A stretch of DNA of 64,000 nt. Origin: Hyposmocoma kahamanoa (Eukaryota > Arthropoda > Insecta > Lepidoptera > Cosmopterigidae). This document shows positions 35,001 to 44,530 of this stretch, one piece after another (the first letter of the stretch is position 1; each line of letters opens with the position of its first letter). The notes under the pieces were generated by a model, which was given only the letters and a program-made list of their open reading frames with translations, made no database searches and had not been told where the DNA came from. The stretch covers positions 1,939,428 through 2,003,427 of the forward strand of contig NW_020656077.1 in assembly GCF_003589595.1 (NCBI RefSeq), written 5' to 3'. The position numbers were made by a program, and so were the translations under genes.

Positions 35001-36606
35001 ATAAATAACATTACTTGTAAGTATCCTAATTTAAAGGAATGCCGTTCAATTTCATACAATTTATAAAAAAATTAAATCTTTGTATGCCGCATGACGGATC
35101 ACTGTGATTCAAAATGCATTCTTGTAATTGCCTTACAGATATAAATTCCCATTCACTGTAGTTTACCGGATAATTTGTAAAATTTTAGAAAAAGTAAAAC
35201 AGTTCAAATTAACTGTTTGTATTTTCAGTGTCCGTTCTGTATCTATACTTAATATCCCTAATAAAAACGTCTATCGTACATAGGAAACTATTTCCTCTAC
35301 GTACCGGACTCGAAGCCTCTCCACGCGAAGTTCCACTCCACGTATATACTATATATGTGGAAGTGACTTCATGGTACGTAAATAGGCGGCTGACTGGCAC
35401 CAAACAAAGGAAGAAAATACACCTGCTTACGATATTTCATATTGTATTATTTCATATTATGCGACAATACACACTAACTCGCCAAATTGAGTTTATGTGC
35501 TCAATATTTCATGTGAAACTATACATTTCTACGTGAGTAGAGAGCTATACCTAAGAATTCAAACATGATTTGAATAACACGATGTACATGATATAAGTGT
35601 TCATTTTTACCCTCGGATGTTGTACAACAAATATGAGAAAAATGTCGTAATGCGATAGGTCGCCGTGGACTTTCAAGCAGTAAAAAAAACCAATCGCTGT
35701 TTACTGGTGTAGATGAAATATCCGCAAAAGTATGTGTATGATGTTATTTCCCTCCTCTGACCTATATTTTGAGTCCATGTCTTGAACAAGGGTTAACAAA
35801 GAGTTAAAAAAAACACTAAAAACTTTCCAAAAAATAGGTGATAACTTCGATTTAGGGAACTACGGGCCTAGCTACCTTAATTCCAGTACTGTGTAACATT
35901 TTTGAAAAGGTAACATTTAATAATCTATACTCATGTCTAGAAAAAATAATATTTTGGTAGACCAACAGAAAGGTTTTCGTGGGAATAAGTCCATAAATTC
36001 AGCTATCTACGAATTTCTCGATAAATTAAACTCTATGATGGATAGAGGTCACTCGTTTTATCATTGTACATGGATCTAACTAAGACAATTGATAAATATA
36101 TCATTCTTTGTAAAAATCATGGGTATACAAAGCAAAGGCCAGGAACTAATAAAATCCTACCTTAAAAATAGATTTCAGTCAACTTACATATATACCTAAG
36201 CAAAGTGCGTCCTGTAATTAAAATTGATAAGTTTTATGCATCAACACCATAAAACAAGTTTTCGGAGCAAGGACAATTTGTTCAAGTGGGGATTTTCGGA
36301 TGGTTCTAAACTGCACTGTCTGTGCGGTGCGATTCAAATGATGGCCTATCTCATATCGCGTCCAGTGTGCCCTAACACTTGCAAATTTGAGGATTTAATG
36401 GCGGCTACTAGTGACGCGGTCGGCGTGGCTGAGTTCTGAGCCACAAATTCAAATTCAAAATCCTTAAGTCTGAGCCACAATAGTATAATGTATGTCATCG
36501 ATACGACAAGAAGAAGAACAGAACAATAAATAAGATCAACAAAGAGAATGCGGACCATTGTTATCCTTAATACATGTTTATATACATATACACATGTATT
36601 AAGGAT

Positions 36607-36645
<39 letters not shown>

Positions 36646-39600
36646 ATTCCTATGGAATGGCTGAAATATAATAACCTAGTTATACTTATCTGTGTTTCCC
36701 GAAAAGTACAATTTGGGGCTATTCAAGGCTAGAGTGAATATGCAATTTTTAGGCAAACGCGTACCATCGTCGGTCACATCGTCGCATATCATCAGGTCAG
36801 ATTGTGGCCCAACGTGTGTCTATTATTTATAAAAAAAATACATTACGATAAAACAAAATTTATGAACATTAAACAAAGAAATTATAAGAGTAGTCCATGA
36901 CAGCAAGGATGTCGATGGTGAGGGTTTAGGTTTATATATAGATAATAATCTAAAATAGCAAACAAGGCTATCGAAAATTGTAAACTTAAACGCTATTGTG
37001 ACGCCTACCATATGTAACAAACACATAGCAACCAACCGAAGAGCGGTTACACACGGTAACTTTTAGCAACGATGTAAATGCGATGCAGTCGCCAATCGTT
37101 TACCTATACCATGGACCAATTGGTCCATGCCTATACACACACGCGCGCGATTTTAAGCAGCGATGCAAGCGCGGTTCAATACAAACGCGCGGTTGCATCG
37201 ACGCAATCGCCTATAAATCGCAAGTGTAGCGATGCAATCGCCATGTGTAACCACTCTTAGGTATGGCATATAATTATGTATTCTGGAGAAATGTACCGAA
37301 CATTGAGCACAAAATATCCAAAGCTCAAAAGAGATGTACTCGGGTTATAGGCGTCTTGAAAAAACAACTAGTTGTCGACCACATTTAAAAAATTTGAAAA
37401 TAATGACTATCATCCTTAAAAACATTTGAAATTTTCACTTTTCGTTAAGTGTCATCCTAATTTATTTCCATTCGTTACGTGGGCACGCCGGCCGTTATGA
37501 TCAACTGAAGGAGCGCCGGCCGTTATGATCAACTGAAAGCTAGACCTAAAACTGCTCCACTTCAAAAGTATAACTATAATGGCTACAAAGATCTACAACA
37601 AACTTCCACGTGAAATTACTAACTGCAATAAATGTGCAGTCTTAGAATAATAACGCAGTATACAGCTCGATCTTACATGCACATAGTTTTTAACATATTG
37701 ATCAAAATATGCAGCATGTATAGTTTCGCTTTTATCTCAAAGTTTAAGGCTCAAAATGTCAAATAATAATTTATTAATAATTTATATTTTAATTCAGTGG
37801 CTTACGAAAAAGTTAAGCTATTATGCAAAAGAAAAAATAAAGTAGACAGATTTTTTCATAGCGAACAATCTCAAATGTTTTGCATGGTGTGGGTGTGACA
37901 CGTGTCACACATTTACAAGATTTGGAACCGTCGGCGCGCGAATCGCAATTAAATTATTTTTTTCTACTCCTATACTTTAATCTGTCAAATTAATTTAAGA
38001 GACCATATCACAAAGGAGCTTTTTTTAGTTCTGAATTAAAATTCTATTGTCTATGGTACTTTCTAATGAACTGAAAAATTTCATTACAGTTCTTACGGAT
38101 CGATGAGTCTCAAAACTACTGCCTCCTGATTGGTAAATTGACCTAAAGGTCTTGCAACCGGGCTATGAGCCTTTGTAAAAAAATGATTGATTAGAATGTA
38201 AACCGTTCTTGGCCACTTCTATTCTATCTTTTTGGTTTTTTATTTTGTAGCGTTTGTTTGGTTTTTGTTTGAGTTTGTTGTCATGGATTGTTAACAAAAT
38301 ATACATACAAATATTGGTTGTGTTCCAGTCTTTTATTACTCGTATGCAATCATTACATAATTAGTTCTTAAAATCTCGTATCTATTAATTAGGCCATTCG
38401 GCAAATACGAACTCTCATTATGCAACGATTGCATAAAATACTATTTTAAATTTGTAGATTTAAGATTTTTCAGTTATGTGTTTACGACCTAAGTAAATTA
38501 ATATTGATCACTCACTGGCTGTTCCTCTACAACGTGCTGCAGAAGGTTACGGAAAATTTGTGCGGGTAGGCTGCCCAGTACGTGGAGAGCTGCCAGTGCC
38601 CACAAGGGACAGTCCCCATCCGAACAGAACTTGAATTTCTGAAATTACAGTCATTACTAAATTCACTCTGTTATATGACAGGGCCACTATAATATTTAAT
38701 TATTTTAAACAAGTATTCATAAAATTTATTATTATTTTCAAGTGACGGGACGAACAAGTCGTGCGCATGATGGTAAGCTACACGTCTGTCCATAACAGTT
38801 GCAGTGCCACTCAGAGCTTTAAATCGCAAAGATCTGAGAGGCACTGTCACTGCGTCTGTCACCCTGAGACAAAAGTTGACAAATCCCATGTGCCTGTAAT
38901 TTCACCAACGGTATTAATAAGCATATTTATGGCCATTCATTTTATTCAAATTACGTAAACGTCACAGTTGTAGATGACCAAAAGTAAAGGGGAAAAAAAC
39001 CACGAGTTAATTGAGAAACTGGCAGAAGTATGAACTTATATACAGTCAAAGACATAAACTACTACCACTAATTACTCCGTGATCACGGGTTGCCCGGCAA
39101 GCGGTAGTTGAGAACTTGAAGGACTGACATGTACATGCACGTACATGGCTGTACTAGCACGAAGTCTTTGACCATAACAAAAAACTATAACTAGAGGTAG
39201 TAACAGGGCTCGGATAAATATGCAGTATAAACATTGACTTACAATTATATGGACGTCGGGTCCGCGCTAAAAAGTGTCCGCACTTGTAAGGCGCTAAAAT
39301 CGTATACAGAGCGCGACACTCCGCTTTAGTCTTCTTTTGTTCTACGGACAGCGCGATACTGCGATGACATAACAATTTAAATTTCGAATAGGTTGACTTG
39401 GGACATTTTTTTCGTGGTTTTTGTATTAGACCCGTCGTCCATTTATTTGTAAGTCAATGAGTATAAACTAAAAAAATCTTAAAATATGGAGATAAAATTA
39501 CAACTGTTTTCACATAGACTACGCTTATTATAAAAAAACAACAAATTTGATTCCACATCAATCTAATTTTCGTTACTGTCATTGTTACAACACAATTACA

Positions 39601-40980
39601 TGTTTTTAAATTTTCAAAATAAAAATTCTGTTTTTGGTCGGAAAAACGCTTTGTACCGGCGGAATGACCTTTCGGCATCTCAGAATATGACTGGAGCAAA
39701 CTTAAATTTGCACAAGTCCGTAAGTGAGTAGGTCGCGTCTAGGCTGTCTTCTAATCATCGAGTATATAACCAGAAACAGATACGAAATAAGGGCCACACA
39801 TCCCTGACAACTCAGCAGGCAAATGGGCCTTATATTACTTTTAAATATCAACTCTCGTTGGTACTGAACTCACAAATTAGAAAGCGCCAACAATTGACCT
39901 GTGTGTACGTCTTCGTATATTCCAAAAATATTCTGTATTTATTGTAATAAAGATAATATCTTTAACTATAGAGGGACTGTTCCATTCGGTGGTGTGGGAA
40001 AAACAGCAAAACATCTAATTACCAAACAAACGGAATCACATTTAGTCGGTAATTAAATATTAAATATGTAATTTTTAAATTTAAAATTTTCGTCTATTAT
40101 AGCAAGCTCAAGTTAAAAGTTTTTTTTTTTTTTTCTTTTTTGGCCTTTCGCGGTCAGCGTTGAAGCCAATGACAAGATAAATTAACTTCATTTAAAAACA
40201 GGGAAACCTTTTCGTATGTTAAGGAATTTTGGAAACGGATTTAGGAAAAAAACGGATCGGGAGAGGAATTTCATGTTAGGAAATTTGTAGAACAGACAAT
40301 AAATAATAATAATAATATTATATTAATGATATAAGAACTGTCTAAATTTTTATATTGTTTTCTACAATAAAGTTACATAAATGCTTATAAATATGTGAAT
40401 CATTACATGATAACAGTACCGAAATGGACGTAGGAAAGTTAAAAGTTAAAAGTCGATTTCAAGTGAAACAATTGACGACACCCGTCAATTGTTTCGAATT
40501 GGGGCTGGCCAATCGGAACGCAGTTGTCACCGTAATGATATGGCAGAATAGTTTTCAAACAAAATAAATGGCATTTCGCCTTTATTTTTGTTTATGTACT
40601 CGAGGCTTCTAATCTTCCGCACAGAACAATGTTACTTATTTTTAGTGTATGAAAACCCTTATTTTTTTCAAGCATGTTGCCTAATTAAATTAAATATCAC
40701 GTAATATTGAAAATACGGATTATTGCAAGTTTCGTGTAGAAATATGGTCTAAACCTGTAAATATAGAAAAATATGGTCTTCCAAAAAGTTTTTTTTTTTA
40801 TTCTACATATCATTACTTATATAGGAAACGAATTAAAGAACGTTAATTATTGAAATAAAATTATGTAATTACATATTAATCCGGGCCTTAGTAATAGTCG
40901 TTTATCAACGATTTTTTAAGATGTATAACGTCCACAAACTTAACAGTGTAGATATCAAGTGCGTAGTAAGTACTTACCAT
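20095..40980 (-). CDS. COMMD4: COMM domain-containing protein 4 homologue
   Basis: COMMD proteins are subunits of the Commander/CCC endosomal recycling assembly. I assembled five coding exons: 40980-40978 (only the ATG, followed by GTAAGT), 38638-38516, 30574-30535, 26901-26698 and 20291-20095. All introns are GT..AG and the phases agree (0, 0, 1, 1). The sum is 567 nt, or 188 aa plus stop, against about 199 aa in vertebrate COMMD4. The start KFKFCSDGDCPLWALA matches the COMMD4 N-terminus (FRFCG-LDCP-W). Exon 3 encodes DDGIMDILKDTSL. Exon 4 has the LxxLGVPRAHA.. segment (LGLPKEHA in vertebrates). Exon 5 ends in LLEELKKIHRNME, the typical COMM C-terminus. Intron lengths are about 2.3, 7.9, 3.6 and 6.4 kb, full of mobile elements. 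Exon 4 is strikingly GC-rich. The ATG-only first exon is the least certain part. Confidence 0.87.
20571..20716 (+). repeat. 5' LTR of the Ty3/gypsy element
   Basis: About 146 bp beginning TGAGGGTTAG and ending CCTTATA. It is about 90% identical to 26337-26480 over its length. It is followed at once by TGGCGACCATGCCAGGA (20717-20733), which resembles the primer-binding site complementary to the tRNA-Arg 3' end used by 412/mdg1-type elements. The LTR is short for this group, and its start is set where the similarity between the two copies begins. Confidence 0.85.
20717..26336 (+). pseudogene. Decayed Ty3/gypsy (412/mdg1-like) gag-pol
   Basis: In order: gag from ATG 21664 (FELKTAVSLLPVMTG), with an in-frame TGA at 21793 and further breaks. 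The gag C-terminus is at 22061-22552 (LAIKRFTSGLRNRNLR, then an Arg/Ser/Asn-rich tail without a clear CCHC knuckle). The protease motif WLVDSGAS is at 22618-22641. Reverse transcriptase lies at 23590-24100 (LVIDFRKLNERLV, SRLDLNQAYYQ, catalytic FVYLDDL at 23925-23945). RNase H is at 24360-24548 (QTDASG, RTLNKAVCNYPTIEKELLA). Integrase pieces run from 25260 to 26220 (HMLPTSGHAGIRR, VTDKGTEY), with a C-terminal KTGDQIMLRNG segment. No envelope gene is present. Many stops and frameshifts show it is dead. It sits in COMMD4 intron 4, antisense to that gene. Confidence 0.93.
26337..26481 (+). repeat. 3' LTR of the Ty3/gypsy element
   Basis: Begins TGAGGTGTAGTATAGCCACT and ends CCTTATAT. By eye it has roughly 13-15 differences plus a small indel relative to the 5' LTR, so the insertion is old. 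A TTTTTCTTTTTTTTTT tract and CAAGTGGCG precede it; a clean purine tract is not evident. I could not identify a matching target duplication at the two outer edges. Confidence 0.85.
26930..28480. other. COMMD4 intron 3 sequence
   Basis: AT-rich. Near 28100-28135 a short LINE-like stretch (AGGCTTTTGCCCTTCTCTGG GACAGTACAGG) resembles 47585-47617. Otherwise nothing recognisable. Confidence 0.35.
28490..29925 (+). pseudogene. Jockey-clade LINE reverse transcriptase, broken
   Basis: Reads through several frames. First the linker after the endonuclease (PWFNADCSCAEARKQSAYQ, then a Lys/Arg-rich helix; 28570-28850), then LAHTAEEKAHLFASFFAES (28880-28940). Reverse-transcriptase motifs follow: LEINEASGPDGIPAIILRNC (29065-29125), ENVQPVPKKGSRADPV, then DLLSDRQYGFRRGRSTGDF (about 29350-29410), FDRVWH-like remains near 29490, and the catalytic block GTFAYADDSTV at 29711-29743. 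It ends near FNATKTQACLFS. At least four frameshifts and stops are needed to join these parts. Located in COMMD4 intron 3, antisense to it. Confidence 0.88.
30575..31980. other. COMMD4 intron 2, 5' of the SINE
   Basis: A stretch near 30705-30775 (GGCGTAGCGTGGGAATGCAG, then CCGGGCGGCA..GGCGGCGGCGAGGC) looks like a fragment of a dispersed GC-rich repeat in AT-rich DNA. No coding exon is seen elsewhere. Confidence 0.35.
31981..32207 (+). mobile_element. tRNA-derived SINE of a second family
   Basis: The head GCATCTGTGGTCGAGCGGCT carries a box A-like sequence (GTGGTCGAGCGG), followed by a tRNA-like region with a weak box B (CGGGTTCGGGG near 32082). The tail GTGATGTTGTCTAATATTTT ends in ATTGATTTATT. 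Different from the (TTA)n SINE at 17713. Located in COMMD4 intron 2. Confidence 0.65.
32208..33097. other. COMMD4 intron 2 sequence
   Basis: AT-rich, no recognisable gene or repeat. Confidence 0.3.
33098..33407. mobile_element. hAT-like non-autonomous element
   Basis: Ends TAGTTTCCCAAAGTGG (33098-33113) and CCAAAAAGTTTGGGAACCTA (33388-33407) are imperfect inverted repeats. The outer bases fit the loose YARNG rule of hAT termini. The 310-bp interior is non-coding. No 8-bp target duplication could be recognised, so the assignment is tentative. Confidence 0.5.
34624..34908 (-). pseudogene. LINE ORF2 C-terminal zinc-knuckle fragment
   Basis: 94 residues on the minus strand end with PKCTICYTRQDTYHALVECTRVRAERR. 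The spacing C-x2-C-x7-H-x4-C is the C-terminal zinc knuckle of R1/Jockey-type LINE ORF2 proteins, which follows the reverse transcriptase. No reverse transcriptase is seen upstream on the strand, so this is an isolated stub in COMMD4 intron 2. Confidence 0.6.
35838..36195 (+). pseudogene. CR1/Jockey-like reverse transcriptase, 5' part of a split copy
   Basis: Translating through frameshifts gives the conserved start of a LINE reverse transcriptase: NYGPSYLNSS (from N-Y-R-P-I-S), then NNILVDQQKGFRGNKSINSA (35948-36006), DKLNSMMDRGHS and KSYLKNRFQS at 36160-36180. A later portion of what looks like the same protein continues at 37262 after about 1.07 kb of other inserted repeats. Confidence 0.75.
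36224..36439 (+). pseudogene. C-terminal knuckle of another LINE ORF2
   Basis: WGFSDGSKLHCLCGAIQMMA then RPVCPNTCKFEDLMAATSDA ends in VGVAEF and a stop. The arrangement C-x-C-G..H/Y-L..C-P..C with a final DLxxATxxAxxVA helix is typical of the extreme C-terminus of a group of insect LINEs. It differs in family from the reverse transcriptase it interrupts. Confidence 0.6.
36557..36612. repeat. Perfect 21-bp inverted repeat
   Basis: 36557-36577 (ATTGTTATCCTTAATACATG T) is the exact complement of 36592-36612 across a 14-nt AT loop. It directly abuts a pure (AT)n microsatellite. Confidence 0.85.
36609..36642. repeat. (AT)n microsatellite
   Basis: About 16 uninterrupted AT dinucleotides following the inverted repeat. 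Confidence 0.9.
36705..36838 (+). repeat. LINE/SINE 3' tail with A-run
   Basis: Contains GGGGCTATTCAAGGCTAGAG, GGCAAACGCGTACCATCGTC and CATATCATCAGGTCAGATTG and ends in an 8-A run (36831-36838). The CATCAGGTxAGATTG..A-run end is typical of RTE-like tails in Lepidoptera. Confidence 0.6.
37039..37258. mobile_element. MITE with about 18-bp terminal inverted repeats
   Basis: Left AAGAGCGGTTACACACGG (37039-37056) pairs with right CCATGTGTAACCACTCTT (37241-37258) with two mismatches. Sub-terminal motifs also recur inverted (GCGATGCAGTCGCC against GCGATGCAATCGCC). It includes a 20-bp perfect palindrome (37110-37129, CATGGACCAATTGGTCCATG). It interrupts a LINE reverse transcriptase. Confidence 0.75.
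37262..37650 (+). pseudogene. CR1/Jockey-like reverse transcriptase, 3' part of the split copy
   Basis: Through frameshifts it reads like the thumb/C-terminus of a LINE reverse transcriptase: YGI..W.N / NIEH-like start, SSKEMYSGYRRLEKTTSCRP, HLKNLKIMTI, RYDQLK and finally YNKLPREITNCNK (near 37595-37635). It continues the 35838-36195 fragment. A short duplication (GCGCCGGCCGTTATGATCAA repeated at about 37485 and 37512) lies inside it. Confidence 0.7.
38705..38910 (-). repeat. LINE/SINE-like tail family, minus-strand copy
   Basis: Shares GATGGTAAGCTACACGTCTG, CATAACAGTTGCAGTGCCAC and CATGTGCCTGTAATTTCACC with 47095-47400, and in the other orientation with 56575-56770 and 48480-48635. The A-rich end corresponds to the low-coordinate side. 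Located in COMMD4 intron 1. Confidence 0.7.
38911..40971. other. COMMD4 intron 1 sequence
   Basis: AT-rich. Holds a poly-T run near 40121-40141 and a 13-bp perfect hairpin (40465-40495). No coding exon recognised. Confidence 0.35.
40465..40495. repeat. Perfect 13-bp hairpin
   Basis: GAAACAATTGACG (40465-40477) and CGTCAATTGTTTC (40483-40495) around a 5-nt loop. Confidence 0.75.
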
Positions 40981-43231
40981 AACTAAACGTTTAGTAGAGA
41001 CTCAAAAGCTCTGAAACAAATACGACGACACATGGTTATAAAATTATCATAGGAATTAGATGGTTGGTTGCAAATTATTAGTTGTAACATACAGACATGA
41101 ATGTTGATTGCTATACGGTTCGTGAAGTTTTAGATTTTGTTAACTGACTTGTAACTTGTAAAGTACAATCGTATCATTCGTATGTCAGCAACAGAATTCA
41201 AATAACAGGTCAAGCGATTAAGACAGTTAATAATTAGAACTAAGCAAAATATACATTTGGTAGCTAACACTATTCATATTATCCAACGTATTGGACTAAG
41301 TGTACTGTCGTTTCTATTGTCGGACGATTACTATGTAGAAACTGCTAAAGCTAAAATACGAAATTTTGACTATAGCTTCCTTTTAGATGTATTGTAGCAC
41401 CGAATAATAAGAGATATTTCCGCTTCTTGAATTTTTAGTATAGAAATTCTACACTACTGAAATAAGAAACAAGAAAAAATACGTCTTTCATTGTTTTTTT
41501 TTTTTGAAAAGCAACTGTTATATAGGGGATGAAATTTTGTATGGGTATACCGTAATTAGAAACGTGAATTTTCACGTTTCATTTCACATTTTCTTTTTTA
41601 AGCTCTCTGTTGAAAATAATTACATAACCATTAGAATGTTTTTTTAATTTATGTTAAAGAGGGTAAATAGCAGATGAAAAATTTTGTAGTTCAGTATCTC
41701 ATAAATAAGTAAGTTTACGTCACACTTAAAAAATTAATAATTAATCATTTAAATTTCTTAATTTTTTACATATTGACAAGAATGTGTAAAAAGACCATGG
41801 TCGCAGTTCATAAGTGGATATATCTGAAATAATTCAGACTGATGTTTCGGTCTGGTTGAATGTAGGTACAGTTCTTTAGAAAATGTTCATATGTAATCTA
41901 ATAAGGTAGAGGGTTCCTCTACCTTATTAGATCATGGCCGCCAGTTGTCAAAATTAAACTGACGTTTTCAATTTCGAAAGTGAAAATTTTGAAAGTGAAA
42001 AAAGAAAATAGCGTTTCCTTATTTTTGGCGGTATATTTCAAAAATGTTCTTGATTGGTGTACTATCCATCACCGGTTTTACTACAATATGTTTGAAAGAC
42101 TTTTTTAAAACGCGAAATATCTACAACTGTCTCTGCTAAGAATGAACTTGTATTCATACCGCGAACTCCACTTATGCCAGGCGATAGCCACTTGATATTA
42201 AAAACTTACAGTTCCCCTAAAAGCATGTTTTGTAATATCAATTACTAAATCCCTGGGCTAACGTTAAAAGCAACAGGAATACGGTTACGGGAGAACAATT
42301 CTCGAATGGACAGTTTTATGTTGCATGCTCTACAGTCAGCTCTCCTGGGAATCTGACGACGAGGTAGAGTTTCAAATGTTGTTATTAAAGAAAATATTCA
42401 GCTGTTTACAATGAATGCATGGTTATTCACAAACATACGCACAAAAACGCGTACTTATTCCACGTTACAGTGTTTTGTAATACCGAATTATGTAACATCT
42501 TTTTCTTTCAAATTCGGTGTGACAAATATGTACAGTTTCAGCGGAAACATTATTTGATTATTGAGCAATTTTCGCCCGTATAAGCATAAAAATATTTATA
42601 AATTTATAATTTATATTATTTAAAAATATTTATAATAAATTTAGAATTAGTAATGGTCGGAAAAAGGCGTTCCACATATATGTATATATATATATCTATA
42701 CATGGTGTAAATCTGAGACGGGGCAGCAAGGCCAGCCACCTAAAACGTTGTAGTTACAGGAAAACGGTTCTAGAAGACTATCCATGAATTTTGAAGATAT
42801 TTTGATTGGCATTCACAGATTTTGAAATAATGGTACAGTTAGCAAGATAAAAGGCAATTTTTACAAAACTTTTTTTATGCCATTCGATCCGGTCTCTGTT
42901 AAGAATCAATAGTCTCTATGGGACCAACTGAGGTAAGAGTACTCGAAATGTCAGAAATCACAAAAAACTTTTTACCATACATTTTGTGGGGACATATTCA
43001 GTTATTAGTTTCAGTAGGTTAAGGACACTATATAACTTACACATTATTGAATTCTCGTTCTCAAAAAAATTTGAATAAAAAATAATATTATTGAATTGAA
43101 GTAATTATGTTTAAACTCGTAACTCTATACTAACGGATATAGATATTTACCTACATACATCTATACACAGATATATGTAATTATAATTTTCTATTAGTAT
43201 TTCATATTAAATAATTTAAAGAAGGTCGTCA
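40981..43231. other. Upstream of COMMD4, no gene recognised
   Basis: AT-rich. Should contain the COMMD4 promoter and 5' UTR. Holds a 17-bp hairpin (41896-41932) and a (TA)n-like tract near 42680-42700. No reading frame stands out. Confidence 0.35.
41896..41932. repeat. Perfect 17-bp hairpin with 3-nt loop
   Basis: ATCTAATAAGGTAGAGG (41896-41912), loop GTT, then its exact complement (41916-41932). Confidence 0.85.
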
Positions 43232-43660
43232 ATAATCTCAGTACAGAGTACTAAAAAAGCCGACCTCAAAAGTACGTGGAATTACATATCATTATCAAGT
43301 TTTATTGAAATCGGTTACCGAAAAGTGTGCAAACCCAGATTCAGTATATTGAGATAAAAACGCGTTGAATTGGAGAATAGCAAAATAAACCATTAAAATA
43401 ATTGCTCCTTATAATAAAATTTAGGCGCTATTTATAAAAATGAATCTTCATGCGTGAACAGCCATCCTTAGAGCTCGATGATTTTCTTCAAAATTAAATG
43501 GAACCACTATGGAGGTACTGTCTTTCTAACAAAAAAAGAATAATCAAAATCGGTTCACAAATACCGGAGTTATCGCGTAACATACATACAAAAAAACATA
43601 CAGTCGAATTGAGAACCTCCTTCTTTTTTTGAAATAGGTTAAAAATATCATTGAAGTATT
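43232..43660 (-). repeat. Dispersed ~480-bp repeat, copy 2
   Basis: On the minus strand this reads AACCTATTTCAAAAAAAG..GGAGGTTCTCAATTCGACTG and ends GAGGTCGGC..AGTACTCTGTACTGAGATTAT, in line with copy 1 at 18715-19195. It follows directly after the LINE reverse-transcriptase C-terminus at 43661-44530 on the same strand. Confidence 0.75.
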
Positions 43661-44530
43661 CTGTAACACTGTCGTAACTCTTATCAATTAAAAAAGTTAT
43701 ACGTTGTCTTTGAAAAGCTTTGGAATCCTGAGTACATTTTATGCTGCTCGGGCATCGATTATGCACTCGGCGTGTTCGGGAGATCGTTATTATTTTTATT
43801 AACATTGGGTGGGAACCCGACGAATATAATTCTATTTTTGAGAAAGGTTTTACTGTTTTTAGCGACGAATTTACAAGCTTCAAATATGTATCTGCAAGTT
43901 ATCGTTAGTATGTTAAATTTGCGAAAATAGTTTTTAAAAGATGTGATTTGGTCTATGTTTGCTAAAATTCTTATGCGTTTCTTTTGGAGAACAAAAACTT
44001 CCTGAACGACTGTGCAGTTTCCCCAAAGGATGATCCCGTAGGAGAGACTAGAGTGCGCATAAGCGTAGTAAGCTGCTAGTGCAGTTTTGTTATTCGGGGC
44101 TCGTTTCAATTTACTAAGGGCATATAAAAGATGATAATCTACATTGACAGTTTTAAAATGCGGTTCCCAAGTTATATGCTTATCGATCTCTATACCCCGC
44201 ATGGTGGCCGAGTCTACAGTTTCAGTTTTTGTTAAATTGTATGAGAAATTTATGTCTAGTGGTGCTTTTTGGTAAGGTTTAAATTGGAGTAATTTTGTCT
44301 TTATAAGGTTTAACAGCAACTCGTTTATGTCCAGCCATTTTGTAGTATTATCCAATGCGAGGTTTAGGTCTCTTTGTAACGCGTGGGTGCCTTTACAAGT
44401 CAATACTATGGAAACATCGTCGGCAAACGGGACATAGAAATAACCCACATATGGTGGAAGGTCATTCATATAGACCAGGAAGAGAATAGAGCCCAACATA
44501 CTTCCTTGATGTGGGCCTATTCGTCACTTG
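43661..44530 (-). pseudogene. CR1/Jockey-like LINE reverse transcriptase, 5'-truncated
   Basis: The minus-strand frame opens at about 44520 with GPHQGSMLGSILFLVYMNDL (the G-x-P-Q-G-S..L-F..Y-N-D motif) and the catalytic block VPFADDVSIV about 20 residues later. It continues through TKLLQFKPYQKAP, GIEIDKHITWEPHFKTV and LSYGIILWGNCTVVQ (thumb motif YG-x-x-WG) to about 43759. After a frameshift the C-terminal tail ITFLIDKSYDSVTEYFND follows (about 43705-43650). The endonuclease and first half of the reverse transcriptase are absent. Largely intact over 246 codons, so it is younger than the other LINE remains here. Confidence 0.9.

Noticed and set aside
39154..39375. First COMMD4 exon ending at CATATAATT/GTAAGTC (about 39241)
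   Set aside because: A good donor, but in the phase required by exon 2 the frame has a stop and no ATG. The site at 40980 fits better.
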